The notes under the pieces are model-generated. The model was given only the letters and a program-made list of their open reading frames with translations. It ran no database searches and had not been told where the DNA came from. Below are positions 1 through 9,467 of a DNA stretch of 64,000 nt, piece by piece. The DNA comes from Clostridium sp. 26_21 (GTDB taxonomy: Bacteria; Bacillota; Clostridia; TANB77; CAG-508), in NCBI GenBank assembly GCA_001915995.1, contig MNRO01000009.1:1-64000 (forward strand), in the 5' to 3' direction. The position numbers and the translations under genes were made by a program. Within the stretch, counting starts at the first letter, position 1. Each line of letters begins with the position of its first letter.

Positions 1-1227
1 ACTGCAACAATAGAGCCATCAACAACAAATCGTGATACAGATATTACATGGACAAGTAGTAATTCAAATGTAGCAGAAGTAAGTTCAAGTGGAAATCCAG
101 ATGGACAATTAAAATCTATAGGGACAATAACAGCAAAATCAAATGGAACAGCTGTGATAACAGCATCAACCAAGAATGGTACAAAAGCAACATGCCAAGT
201 AACAGTACATACAAGTCCAACAAAAATAACATTGAATAAAAACAATATTTTATTAGATATAAGTGGATTAAATGCAAGGAAAGAAGAAACATTAAAAGTA
301 ACATATACACCATCAACATCAGATATTAAGAAAAAAATAACATGGACAAGTAGTGATCCAAATGTTGCAATAATAAGTCCAAGTGGAACATTTAATGAAA
401 CAGCAACAATAAAATCAAAAGCAAGTGGAAGAACAACAATAATAGCAAAAACAGAAAATGGATTTTCAGCTCAATGTGAAGTAGTGGTTCAATCATCAAT
501 TACAAAAATAACATTAAGCAGAACTAGTGCAACACTTGATTTGGCAGAAATAGAAGCTAAAAAAGTTATTCAATTAAGCGCTACAATTACACCAAGTATA
601 GTAACAGAAAGATATACATGGACAAGTAGTAATACAAATGTTGCTACAGTTAGCAACACTGGTTATGTAACTGGAAAAAAAGATGGAACGGTAACAATTA
701 CAGCCAAAAGTTCTAGTGGTAAGACTTCTGCAACTTGTACAATAACAGTAAAAACATCTGTTATGGTACAGAGTGGTAGTACTAGGTCATCATATTCATT
801 ACAAGGAGGATATAGTTCAACTACATGTCACGAATATGAAGAACATTGTACACGAGGAAATTGTATTGCATGGGATAGAACATGTGTTGATTGGGATGAG
901 GATCTTCTTGGAGCCGCTAAATGTCATTTTTGGGATCAAAAATGTACAGAATATGAAACGGTATGTCATGATGACTGTGTAGATGAAGAAGACATATGGC
1001 ATAGTGGATATACTACAATTTCTTTCAATTTAAATACATCAATAGATACGAGTAAACTTAAATTGTCTTGGAGTGGATCAAGTTCAGTTTCAATAGGAAG
1101 TTTATCAAGAAGTGGTACTAGATATACATTTACACTATATAATGATTCAACTAGCTATGCTAAAGGAACAGTTACTTTAATATATAAAGATTCAAATAAG
1201 ACATTATATACATGGACAATAAAATAA
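1..1227 (+). CDS. Big2 (Ig-like) repeat surface protein with Cys-rich module, 5' end missing
   Basis: The reading frame is open from base 1, so the gene starts upstream of the window and 408 codons are visible. About three bacterial Ig-like (Big2) repeats follow each other, each with the signature TWTSS(D/N)xNVA (bases about 46-75, 340-370, 616-645) and a conserved Lys-Ile-Thr-Leu strand at the repeat start. After the last repeat, bases 826-978 encode a module with eight cysteines rich in His, Asp, Glu and Trp, followed by a beta-rich C-terminal part. No LPxTG sorting motif or C-terminal membrane anchor is seen, so the protein is probably secreted or anchored by its missing N-terminus. The thioredoxin-like gene follows after 16 bases and is probably co-transcribed. 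The Big2 assignment is strong; the role (adhesion or surface structure) is inferred. Confidence 0.85.
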   Translation, partial: TATIEPSTTNRDTDITWTSSNSNVAEVSSSGNPDGQLKSIGTITAKSNGTAVITASTKNGTKATCQVTVHTSPTKITLNKNNILLDISGLNARKEETLKVTYTPSTSDIKKKITWTSSDPNVAIISPSGTFNETATIKSKASGRTTIIAKTENGFSAQCEVVVQSSITKITLSRTSATLDLAEIEAKKVIQLSATITPSIVTERYTWTSSNTNVATVSNTGYVTGKKDGTVTITAKSSSGKTSATCTITVKTSVMVQSGSTRSSYSLQGGYSSTTCHEYEEHCTRGNCIAWDRTCVDWDEDLLGAAKCHFWDQKCTEYETVCHDDCVDEEDIWHSGYTTISFNLNTSIDTSKLKLSWSGSSSVSIGSLSRSGTRYTFTLYNDSTSYAKGTVTLIYKDSNKTLYTWTIK

Positions 1228-1243
1228 AAAAGGAGAAATTCAA

Positions 1244-1903
1244 ATGAAAAAAAGTAAAATAATAATTACCATATTAACTATATTACTAATTATAAGTATA
1301 ATTTTAATAATATTTCTAATTTTAAAAATGAATAAAAATAATAAAATTAATTCAAATCTAGAATTTTCTAAAGATGCTTTTCAATTTAAATATGATTATG
1401 AAGATTTAAATGAAATTCAAAATTCAGCAGGAAACACATATAATACAGTAAATATAGATATAAATAATCCAATTCAATATGTTAAGTTAGATGAATTAGT
1501 TAATGTTATAGAAACAAAAAATGCAATTATTTATATAAGTAGTCCTACCTGCCCATATTGTAGAGCAACAGTAGAAACTTTACTAGAAGTAGCAAAAAAA
1601 TTAAATATAGAAAAAATATATTATTATGATGCATTTAAAGAGAAAAATATTGCAAATTATGATGAATTAATGAAAAAACTAGAAAATAAAGGAATTGTAA
1701 GTTTTGGTGAAGATATGAAATATTCATGGGGAGTGCCATTACTTATAGAGACTAGAGATGGAGAAATTGTTTCAAAAGTTAGTGGTATAACATATAAATT
1801 GAATGAAGGACAATCAAAATATGATTCTTTAACTGATGAACAAAAAAAGATAGTATATGACAGATATTATCAAAATTTAGAGAGTTACTTAAATGAGAAC
1901 TGA
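1244..1903 (+). CDS. Membrane-anchored thioredoxin-like protein (CPYC)
   Basis: A 219-aa protein with an N-terminal hydrophobic segment (about residues 7-28) that should anchor a thioredoxin-like domain outside the membrane. The redox motif CPYC follows a typical beta strand (IYISSPTCPYC, about residues 96-106). A WGVP motif near residue 165 fits the conserved cis-proline loop. It resembles the thioredoxin-like accessory proteins found next to secreted peptides or surface proteins in Gram-positive bacteria. The start is set by AGGAG 8 bases before the ATG. It lies 16 bases after the Cys-rich Big2 protein and is closed by a terminator, so the two form the end of one operon. Disulfide formation or isomerisation in the neighbour is a plausible role, but inferred. 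Confidence 0.8.
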   Translation: MKKSKIIITILTILLIISIILIIFLILKMNKNNKINSNLEFSKDAFQFKYDYEDLNEIQNSAGNTYNTVNIDINNPIQYVKLDELVNVIETKNAIIYISSPTCPYCRATVETLLEVAKKLNIEKIYYYDAFKEKNIANYDELMKKLENKGIVSFGEDMKYSWGVPLLIETRDGEIVSKVSGITYKLNEGQSKYDSLTDEQKKIVYDRYYQNLESYLNEN

Positions 1904-1910
1904 TTTATAA

Positions 1911-1933
1911 AAAGGACTTTTAGTCCTTTTTTA
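1911..1933 (+). terminator. Rho-independent terminator after the thioredoxin-like gene
   Basis: Perfect 8-bp arms AAAGGACT/AGTCCTTT with a 3-nt loop, followed by a T run, 8 bases after the stop codon. Confidence 0.9.
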
Positions 1934-2058
1934 TTATGTCTTTATCAGACTACATTAAATTTTGTGGAATGTTTAAAAAGAAAAAGTTCATGCCATGTGT
2001 TTTTCATATAGTTATAATGTATGCTTTTCTATACAAAGAAAAAATCACAAAAATTTCA

Positions 2059-2087
2059 TTGACAATTCAAATTATTATCCTTATAAT
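2059..2087 (+). promoter_or_regulatory. Sigma-A promoter of pflB
   Basis: TTGACA at 2059-2064 and TATAAT at 2082-2087 with a 17-nt spacer; both hexamers match consensus exactly. This gives a leader of about 65 nt before the chosen pflB start. Confidence 0.85.
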
Positions 2088-2158
2088 TAGTATGGCAAAA
2101 GAATAAAAATGTAATACAATAAACAAATATGGAAAAAATAAAAATGGAGGTAATAAAA

Positions 2159-4396
2159 ATGGATTTTGAACAATGGAAAGGCTTTGAAAAAGGCGAATGG
2201 AAAAGAAAAATCGATGTAAGAAATTTCATTCAAAAAAATTATACACCATATGAAGGAAATGCAACATTTTTAACAGGAACAACAGAAAAAACAAAAAAAT
2301 TATGGGATGAAGTATTAAAACTATATGAAAAAGAAAGAAATTCAAATGGTTCAGTATTAGATATAGATACAAAAACAATATCAACAGTATCAGCACATGA
2401 AGCTGGATATATAGATAAAGACTTAGAAGAAATAGTAGGATTACAAACAGATGCACCATTAAAAAGAGCAATAATGCCTTATGGTGGAATCAAAATAGTA
2501 GAAAAATCATGTGAAGCTTATGGAAGAGAAGTAGATCCAGAAGTTGATAAAATTTTCCATACAGTAAGAAAAACACACAATGATGGAGTATTTAGTGTAT
2601 ATACACCAGATATAAGAGCTGCAAGAAGTGCACACTTAATTACAGGACTTCCAGATGGATATGGAAGAGGAAGAATAATTGGAGATTACAGAAGAGTAGC
2701 ATTATATGGTGTTGATGAGTTAATTAGAGAAAAACAATTAGACCTAGAAGAATTAGATGTAGATGAATTCACAGAAGATGTAATAAGAGAAAGAGAAGAA
2801 ATCTATGAACAAATAAAAGCATTAAATGAATTAAAAGTAATGGCAGCAAAATATGGATTTGATATATCAAGACCAGCTGGAAATGCAAAAGAAGCAATAC
2901 AATGGTTATATTTTGGATATTTAGGAGCAATAAAAGACCAAAATGGTGCTGCAATGAGTATTGGTAGAACATCAACATTCTTAGATATATATATAGAAAG
3001 AGATTTCAAGAATGGAACATTAACAGAAGAACAAGCACAGGAATTAATGGATCATTTTGTAATGAAATTAAGATTAGTAAGATTCTTAAGAACACCAGAA
3101 TACAATGAATTATTCAGTGGAGATCCAGTTTGGGTAACAGAAAGTATTGGTGGTATGGGAGTTGATGGAAGAACATTAGTAACAAAGAACTCATTCAGAA
3201 TTTTACACACACTAGAAAATTTAGGACCTGCTCCAGAACCAAATTTAACAGTATTATGGTCAACAAGATTACCAGAAGGATTTAAACGTTATACAGCAAA
3301 CTTATCAATCAAAACATCTTCAATCCAATATGAAAATGATGATGTAATGAGAACAACATTAGGTGATGATTATGGAATAGCTTGTTGTGTATCACCAATG
3401 AAGATAGGAAAACAAATGCAATTCTTTGGAGCAAGAGCAAATTTAGCAAAAACATTATTATATGCAATAAATGGTGGAAAAGACGAAAAATCAGGAAAAC
3501 AAGTAGCTCCAAGATTTGAACCAATAACATCTGAATATCTAGATTATGATGAAGTTATGGTAAAATTTGATCAAATGATGGATTATGTAGCAAAGATTTA
3601 TATAAAAGCATTAAATGCAATACACTATATGCATGATAAATATTCTTATGAAGCAATAGAAATGGCTTTACATGATAAAGATGTAATAAGAACAATGGCA
3701 TGTGGTATAGCTGGACTTTCAGTAGTTGCAGACTCATTATCAGCAATTAAATATGCAAAGGTTAAAGTAATAAGAGATGAAAACGGATTAGCAGTTGACT
3801 ATGAAATTGAAGGAGATTATCCAAAATTCGGAAATGATGATGATAGAGTTGATCAAATAGCTGTTGATGTTGTAACACAATTCTTAAGAAAATTAAAGAA
3901 ACATCCTGCATATAGAGGAGCAAAACAAACATTATCAATATTAACAATAACATCAAATGTTGTATATGGAAAAGCAACAGGAAATACACCTGATGGAAGA
4001 AGAGCAGGAGCTCCATTTGGACCAGGTGCAAATCCATTACATGGAAGAGATACAAATGGTGCATTAGCTGTAATGAACTCAATCGCAAAATTACCATTTG
4101 AAGAATCAGAAGATGGTATTTCATTCACATTTGCAATTACACCTTCAACATTAGGTCAAGATATGTGGACAAAAGAAACAAATCTTGTAAGTATGTTAGA
4201 TGGATATTTTGCAGAAACAGGACATCATATTAATGTTAATGTATTTGATAGAGCTTTACTTGAAGATGCTATGGAACATCCAGAAAAATATCCTCAACTT
4301 ACAATTAGAGTTTCAGGATATGCTGTAAACTTTACAAAATTAACAAGAGAACAACAATTAGATGTAATTAACAGAACAATTCATGAAAGAATTTAA
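2159..4396 (+). CDS. pflB: Formate acetyltransferase (pyruvate formate-lyase)
   Basis: A glycyl-radical enzyme that converts pyruvate and CoA to acetyl-CoA and formate in anaerobic fermentation. At 745 aa it has the family's usual length. The catalytic cysteine pair (IACCVSP, C409-C410) and the C-terminal glycyl-radical motif RVSGYAV (G720) are intact. The start is placed at 2159 rather than the in-frame ATG at 2129. GGAGG lies 8 bases before 2159, and the N-terminus MDFEQWKGF is the usual PFL beginning. It is a single-gene unit with its own consensus promoter and a strong terminator. The radical-SAM activase gene (pflA), often next to pflB, is not in this window. Confidence 0.97.
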   Translation: MDFEQWKGFEKGEWKRKIDVRNFIQKNYTPYEGNATFLTGTTEKTKKLWDEVLKLYEKERNSNGSVLDIDTKTISTVSAHEAGYIDKDLEEIVGLQTDAPLKRAIMPYGGIKIVEKSCEAYGREVDPEVDKIFHTVRKTHNDGVFSVYTPDIRAARSAHLITGLPDGYGRGRIIGDYRRVALYGVDELIREKQLDLEELDVDEFTEDVIREREEIYEQIKALNELKVMAAKYGFDISRPAGNAKEAIQWLYFGYLGAIKDQNGAAMSIGRTSTFLDIYIERDFKNGTLTEEQAQELMDHFVMKLRLVRFLRTPEYNELFSGDPVWVTESIGGMGVDGRTLVTKNSFRILHTLENLGPAPEPNLTVLWSTRLPEGFKRYTANLSIKTSSIQYENDDVMRTTLGDDYGIACCVSPMKIGKQMQFFGARANLAKTLLYAINGGKDEKSGKQVAPRFEPITSEYLDYDEVMVKFDQMMDYVAKIYIKALNAIHYMHDKYSYEAIEMALHDKDVIRTMACGIAGLSVVADSLSAIKYAKVKVIRDENGLAVDYEIEGDYPKFGNDDDRVDQIAVDVVTQFLRKLKKHPAYRGAKQTLSILTITSNVVYGKATGNTPDGRRAGAPFGPGANPLHGRDTNGALAVMNSIAKLPFEESEDGISFTFAITPSTLGQDMWTKETNLVSMLDGYFAETGHHINVNVFDRALLEDAMEHPEKYPQLTIRVSGYAVNFTKLTREQQLDVINRTIHERI

Positions 4397-4401
4397 GAAA
4401 A

Positions 4402-4439
4402 AATAAGATAGAAAATTAATTTTTCTATCTTATTTTTTT
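4402..4439 (+). terminator. Terminator of pflB
   Basis: 14-bp perfect arms (4402-4415 and 4421-4434) with a 5-nt loop and a T tail directly after the pflB stop. The same core, AATAAGATAGAA, forms the sortase terminator at 20895. Confidence 0.92.
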
Positions 4440-4497
4440 ATAAAAACATTTCACTTTTTTTAGTTGCTGACATTGAGATATTCCTTAAAATCTTAAA

Positions 4498-4529
4498 AGA
4501 TAATAGTAATATTAATTATACTATTATCT
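4498..4529. repeat. 11-bp perfect inverted repeat upstream of smc
   Basis: AGATAATAGTA (4498-4508) and TACTATTATCT (4519-4529) with a 10-nt gap. There is no T tail, so it does not look like a terminator. It sits about 40 bases upstream of the likely smc -35 box and may be a regulator site or a leftover hairpin. Confidence 0.5.
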
Positions 4530-4565
4530 GAGATAAGTAATTCGTAATTCTTTAACAAAAAACTA

Positions 4566-4594
4566 TTGAAAAAATTAATAAGTTACGATAAAAT
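4566..4594 (+). promoter_or_regulatory. Probable promoter of smc
   Basis: TTGAAA at 4566-4571 and TAAAAT at 4589-4594 with a 17-nt spacer, about 37 bases before the chosen start. Confidence 0.6.
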
Positions 4595-4630
4595 ACAAAC
4601 ATAAAAACGAAAAAAATAAAGGTGAAAAAA

Positions 4631-7600
4631 ATGTATTTAAAAAGACTAGAAATGCAAGGATTTAAATCATTTGCAGATAAAACAATATTAGAATTTAGAC
4701 CTGGAATAACAGGAGTAATAGGACCAAATGGATCAGGAAAAAGTAATATATCTGATGCTATAAGATGGATACTTGGTGAGCAAAGTATGAAATCATTAAG
4801 AGGAAATAAAACACAAGATATAATATTTGCTGGAACACAAAATAGAAAATCATTAGGATTTGCAGAAGCATCATTAGTATTTGACAATACTGATGGAACA
4901 CTACCAATTGAATTCTCAGAAGTAACAATTACAAGAAAAATCTACAGAAGTGGAGAAACAGGATATTATATAAACAAGGCACCATGTAGATTAAAAGATG
5001 TTGTTGAATTATTTATGGATACAGGAATAGGAAGAGATGGATATTCAATAATAGGTCAAGGAAAAGTTGATGAAATATTAAGTAATAAATCAGAAGACAG
5101 AAGACATATATTCGAAGAAGCAGCTGGAATAGTAAAATATAGAGCAAGAAAAGAAGAAACAGAAAAAAAGTTAGAGCAAACAAAACTTAATTTATTAAGA
5201 ATAAATGATATTATAATAGAAATAGAAGGAAATTTAGAACCATTACAACTTCAATCAGATAAGGCAAAAAAATACTTAAATTTAAAAGAAGAATTAAAAA
5301 ATATAGAAATTGGACTATTTTTATATAATATTGATAAATACAAAAAAGATTTAGAAGAAATTATTCAAAATGAAGATATAATGAAATCAACATTAAATCA
5401 AGAAGAAGGAAAACTCGAAAAAATAAAGATTTTAAAAGAAGAATTAAAAGATGAAATTGATGAAATAACAACAAAAATAGAAGAAATGCAAAATATCGGA
5501 TTTGAGAGTCAAAAACAAATAGAACAATGTAATTCTAATATTAATGTAGCAGAAGCAAAAATTCAAAATAATAAAGAAATCGCAGAAAGAAATAAAATAG
5601 AAATATCTGAATTACAAGAGAAAATCGCTAGTTTAAAAAATGATATAGAACAAAAAGAATCAAAGAAAAGCAATTTAAAAGAAAATAAAGCAAAATTTGA
5701 AAATGAATTAAAAGAAAAAGAAGAAGAATTAGCAAAGTTAACTGCAAGTTTAAGTTCTAAAGAACTTGAAATGGAAGAAATTAAAAAGATTATAGAAAAA
5801 AATACAGATAGAAAATATGAATTACAAGCAGAAATAAGTAAAAAACAAGCTAATATAGAGAATTTGGGAAAAAGAAAAAGTCAGTTAAATCAAGAAATAT
5901 CATCACAAACATTTGAAATAGATAGAATTAGAATAAAAAAAGAAGATATTGCAAAAGAATTTAATGAAACAGAATCAAATAGAAATAATATTTTGAAAAA
6001 GCTTGAAGAAATAAGAAAACAAAAAAATGAAATTACAACAAAAATTAAAGAGTTCGAAATTCAAATTGCTAATTTAACAAATGAAATGAGAATGAAAACA
6101 TCAAGATATAATTTCCTTGTAGAAACAGAAAAAGAAAAGGAAGGTTATGCAAAGAGTGTAAAATCATTATTAATTGATTGTGAAAAAGCAAAAGAACTTG
6201 GAAAAGGTATGCATGGTGTTTTAGCCAATATTATAGATGTGCCAAAAGAATATCAAACAGCAATTGAAATGTGTTTAGGAGCAAGCTTACAAAATATTGT
6301 TACAGAAACAGAAGAAGATGCAAAAAAACTAATTGAGCATTTGAGAACAAATAATTTAGGAAGAGCATCATTTTTACCAATTACATCTGTAAAAGGAAAA
6401 AAATTAGATACTATAAAAGGAAAAAAAGATGGAGTAATAGGTATTGCTTGTGATTTAATAAAATTTGATAAAAAATATGAGCAAATTATATTAAATTTAT
6501 TAGGAAGAACAGTTATTGTTGATAATATGCAAAATGCAATAAAACTTTCAAAAGAAAATAATTATTCATTCAGAATAATTACATTAGAAGGTGATGTAAT
6601 AAATCCATCTGGAGCAATAACTGGTGGATCAGTAACTAAAAAAACAGTTAATATTTTAGGCAGGAGCAAAGAAATTGAAGAATTAAATACACAAATTACT
6701 GAAATAAAAGAAAAAATTTCTAAATTAGAAAAATCAAAAGAAGAATATGATAATTCATCAGAAAATGTATTAGAAGAGGCAGAAAATTTAGAAAAACAAT
6801 TACAAGAAATTGAAATTTCTTATGCAACAGAAAAACAAAGAGTTGAGTCAATTGATGAAAATATCCAAACTATAAAAGATAGAATAAACAAACAAAAAGA
6901 AGAGATTTCAAAGTCAGAAGAAAATAAAAAAGAACTATTAAAATCAAAAGAATTAGATGAACAAGAGATGGCTAAAATTTCTAAGGAAAATGAAGAAAAA
7001 CAAGCAATTATAGATGAATTTGCAAGTTCAAACAAAGATAGTCAAACATATATAGATAATTTAAATGAAGATATTACAGATTTAAAAATATCTGTATCAT
7101 CATTTAATGAAAGTGAAATGTCAATTCAAGAAATGTCAGAAATGATTAATAAAGAAATTGAAACACATACAAAAAATGTTGAAATTAAAAAAGCTCAAAT
7201 TGAAAAAGATGAAAAAGAAAATATTGAACTAGAAAAACAAATAGAAGATATTAAAAAACAAATAGAAGAAATAAAATCTCAAGTTTCTAATAGTGGTGAA
7301 AATATCGAAAAATTGAAAAAAGATAGAGTTTCAAAAAATGAAAAGCTAACTAGAAAAGAAGATGAACAAACTGATGAATTTAAAGTAATTGAAGATTTGA
7401 AAGCACAAGTTACAAAATTAGAAGTAAAAAAATCAAAAATAGAAGAAGATATAACAGAAATTATAAATAAGATGTGGGAAGAATATGAATTAACTCCTAA
7501 TAATGCAGGAAATTATCCAATGCCAGAAAATGTACAATTAATTCAAAGAAAAGTAAATAATTTGCGTACAGATATAAGAGAATTAGGTAGTGTAAATGTT

Positions 7601-8182
7601 GATTCTATTGAAGAATATAAGAATCTAAAACAAAGATATGATTTTATGTGTGAACAAAGATTAGATTTAGAAAGTACAATGGCAAAACTTAATAATGTAA
7701 TTGCTGAAATGCTAGATGTTATGAAAACACAGTTTAAAGAAAAATTTGAAATTATTAATAAAAACTTTGGAGAAGTATTCAAAGAATTATTTGGTGGAGG
7801 AATGGCAGAAGTATCATTAACAGATGAAAATAATATTCTTGAAAGTGGAATAGAAATAAATGTACAACCACCAGGAAAGAAACTTCAAAGTATGTTATTA
7901 CTTTCAGGTGGAGAAAGAGCATTTACGGCTATTGCATTATTATTTGCAATATTAAAAATAAATCCAGCACCATTCTGTGTACTTGATGAAATTGAAGCAG
8001 CTTTAGATGATGTTAATGTTTATAGATATGCTGAATATTTAAAGAAATTTGCTAAAGATACTCAATTTTTAATAATTACACATAGAAAAGGAACAATGGA
8101 AGCAGCAGATACTATTTATGGTGTTACAATGGAAGAAAAGGGTATTTCAAAATTATTATCAATGAAATTAAAGGAATCTTAA
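4631..8182 (+). CDS. smc: Chromosome segregation ATPase SMC
   Basis: A condensin subunit that compacts and segregates the chromosome together with ScpA and ScpB. The 1183-aa protein has the Walker A motif GPNGSGKS (residues 31-38), two long coiled-coil arms, and a globular hinge near residues 510-640. A C-terminal ABC signature (LLSGGERA) is followed by a Walker B motif (CVLDEIEAALDD). ATG 4631 is preferred over the in-frame GTG at 4622, because the GTG overlaps the ribosome-binding site AAAGGTG and MYLKRLEMQGFKSFA is the standard SMC beginning. The usual neighbours rnc and ftsY are absent here; a terminator follows immediately. Confidence 0.97.
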   Translation: MYLKRLEMQGFKSFADKTILEFRPGITGVIGPNGSGKSNISDAIRWILGEQSMKSLRGNKTQDIIFAGTQNRKSLGFAEASLVFDNTDGTLPIEFSEVTITRKIYRSGETGYYINKAPCRLKDVVELFMDTGIGRDGYSIIGQGKVDEILSNKSEDRRHIFEEAAGIVKYRARKEETEKKLEQTKLNLLRINDIIIEIEGNLEPLQLQSDKAKKYLNLKEELKNIEIGLFLYNIDKYKKDLEEIIQNEDIMKSTLNQEEGKLEKIKILKEELKDEIDEITTKIEEMQNIGFESQKQIEQCNSNINVAEAKIQNNKEIAERNKIEISELQEKIASLKNDIEQKESKKSNLKENKAKFENELKEKEEELAKLTASLSSKELEMEEIKKIIEKNTDRKYELQAEISKKQANIENLGKRKSQLNQEISSQTFEIDRIRIKKEDIAKEFNETESNRNNILKKLEEIRKQKNEITTKIKEFEIQIANLTNEMRMKTSRYNFLVETEKEKEGYAKSVKSLLIDCEKAKELGKGMHGVLANIIDVPKEYQTAIEMCLGASLQNIVTETEEDAKKLIEHLRTNNLGRASFLPITSVKGKKLDTIKGKKDGVIGIACDLIKFDKKYEQIILNLLGRTVIVDNMQNAIKLSKENNYSFRIITLEGDVINPSGAITGGSVTKKTVNILGRSKEIEELNTQITEIKEKISKLEKSKEEYDNSSENVLEEAENLEKQLQEIEISYATEKQRVESIDENIQTIKDRINKQKEEISKSEENKKELLKSKELDEQEMAKISKENEEKQAIIDEFASSNKDSQTYIDNLNEDITDLKISVSSFNESEMSIQEMSEMINKEIETHTKNVEIKKAQIEKDEKENIELEKQIEDIKKQIEEIKSQVSNSGENIEKLKKDRVSKNEKLTRKEDEQTDEFKVIEDLKAQVTKLEVKKSKIEEDITEIINKMWEEYELTPNNAGNYPMPENVQLIQRKVNNLRTDIRELGSVNVDSIEEYKNLKQRYDFMCEQRLDLESTMAKLNNVIAEMLDVMKTQFKEKFEIINKNFGEVFKELFGGGMAEVSLTDENNILESGIEINVQPPGKKLQSMLLLSGGERAFTAIALLFAILKINPAPFCVLDEIEAALDDVNVYRYAEYLKKFAKDTQFLIITHRKGTMEAADTIYGVTMEEKGISKLLSMKLKES

Positions 8183-8185
8183 AAC

Positions 8186-8216
8186 AAAAGAAGCTACAAT
8201 CAGTAGCTTCTTTTAT
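8186..8216. terminator. Bidirectional terminator between smc and the ytaF-like gene
   Basis: 12-bp perfect arms (AAAAGAAGCTAC at 8186-8197, GTAGCTTCTTTT at 8203-8214) with a 5-nt loop. Both strands have T-rich 3' tails, so it can serve smc and the convergent membrane-protein gene. Confidence 0.88.
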
Positions 8217-8758
8217 AATCTTATTAATCCTATTAAAATCAAAACAATTCCTGAAAAAATTGATAAATATTTATCAGAAATATTTATTTTTTTACTAGCT
8301 GAATATGCAATAATATTACCACAATTTATGAATATGGTATGAAATAATGCTGCAAATAGTGGATAAATAAATCCTGTAATACCAATTATACCACAGCTAA
8401 GTCCAACGCAACTTGCATCAGTAGAAACAGCTAATGCTAATAAAACAGCCTCATTTTTATCAATAGAATTTGAATGATCTAAATCATAATCTTCTATATT
8501 TTTATTGAAACTTTTATAAATAGAATATATTCCAAGTAAAATTAATAAAGCAGAACCAATAATGGTTGCAACAAATGGTGAAAATAATCTTGAAATATGT
8601 TTTCCAAGGAAAATTGCAATTGACGTTGAAACAAATGCAATTGAAAAAACAATTAAGTTGCTAATTTTAGTAATTCGAGAATGCTTTATACCATATGTAA
8701 TTCCTAATGTCAAAGCATCTATACTAACAGATATAGCAAGTAATATACAACTCATCAT
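8213..8758 (-). CDS. YtaF/MntP-like membrane protein, copy 1
   Basis: A 181-aa, six-helix membrane protein of the MntP/YtaF superfamily (DUF204). The N-terminal motif SIDALTLGITYGIKHS and the paired internal motif STDASCVGLSCG are the two inverted half-repeats with membrane-embedded Asp residues typical of the family. MntP members export manganese; YtaF members are annotated as sporulation membrane proteins of unclear function. The GITYGIKH stretch favours YtaF. Two adjacent Met codons open the gene and either could be used. It lies 74 bases downstream of a paralog. Substrate and any sporulation role are not shown by the sequence. Confidence 0.8.
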   Translation of the reverse strand: MMSCILLAISVSIDALTLGITYGIKHSRITKISNLIVFSIAFVSTSIAIFLGKHISRLFSPFVATIIGSALLILLGIYSIYKSFNKNIEDYDLDHSNSIDKNEAVLLALAVSTDASCVGLSCGIIGITGFIYPLFAALFHTIFINCGNIIAYSASKKINISDKYLSIFSGIVLILIGLIRL

Positions 8759-8832
8759 AATATAAAATAGAATCCTTTCTGATAATTGATTGTCTACTTT
8801 ATAATATGTATATTTTGATAAATTGTGACAAA

Positions 8833-9387
8833 TTAAAACAAAATTTTTAATATACCTAAAAAAATAAGTGCAAAAGAAGATATATAAGAAAGTATATTAT
8901 CAGAAATATTAAATTTTAATAATAATAAATTTGCAATATTTGCACTACAATTTATAAAAAATAATTGGAATACAGAAACAAAAATAGGTAACAAAAGGTC
9001 ATTGAAACCAATTATTCCACTTCCAAGGCCTACACAAAATGAGTCAATAGATAAAGCTAATCCTAAAAAAATAGCTTCTTTTTTATCAATTTCATTTGAA
9101 TTGTTGAAATCATAATTAGAAGATTTGTTTGAAATGTTTTTGTGAATTCCATAAAACCCTAAAAGCATTAAAAAGGCTGAACCAAGTAACACAGAAAATT
9201 TTTCTGATAATATGGAAGAAATGGTATTTCCAATAATTATAGAAATACTTGTTACTATAAATGAAATTGAAAATAATATAAAATTACTTGTTTTTGAAAT
9301 CTTTGTATGTTTTATTCCATAAGAAATTCCAATTCCAAGAGAATCTATACTAACTGAAAGAGCTAATAAAATACAATTTAATAACAT
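8833..9387 (-). CDS. YtaF/MntP-like membrane protein, copy 2
   Basis: A 184-aa paralog of the next gene, with the same architecture: SIDSLGIGISYGIKHT at the N-terminus and SIDSFCVGLGSGIIG in the second half. GGAG 8 bases before the ATG supports the start. The two copies share the motif layout but differ throughout, so the duplication is old. They may act as a heteromeric pair, or one may have changed specificity. Ion transport (manganese type) is the family expectation; nothing here proves the substrate. Confidence 0.8.
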   Translation of the reverse strand: MLLNCILLALSVSIDSLGIGISYGIKHTKISKTSNFILFSISFIVTSISIIIGNTISSILSEKFSVLLGSAFLMLLGFYGIHKNISNKSSNYDFNNSNEIDKKEAIFLGLALSIDSFCVGLGSGIIGFNDLLLPIFVSVFQLFFINCSANIANLLLLKFNISDNILSYISSFALIFLGILKILF

Positions 9388-9437
9388 AAAAATATCTCCA
9401 ATCTAAAAGTATTTTTATATTATAATATGTAAACATA

Positions 9438-9463
9438 ATAAAAAAGCATCATTTTTGATGCTT
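9438..9463 (-). terminator. Terminator of the small multidrug-export family gene
   Basis: 8-bp arms AAGCATCA/TGATGCTT with a TTTT loop (read on plus); the minus strand ends in TTTTT, just after the stop at 9468. Confidence 0.85.
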
Positions 9464-9467
9464 AAAA

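Noticed and set aside
3762..4124. 120-codon minus-strand open frame inside pflB
   Set aside because: It is a Leu/His-rich complement of the AT-rich pflB coding sequence without start signals; many such shadows occur across the window.
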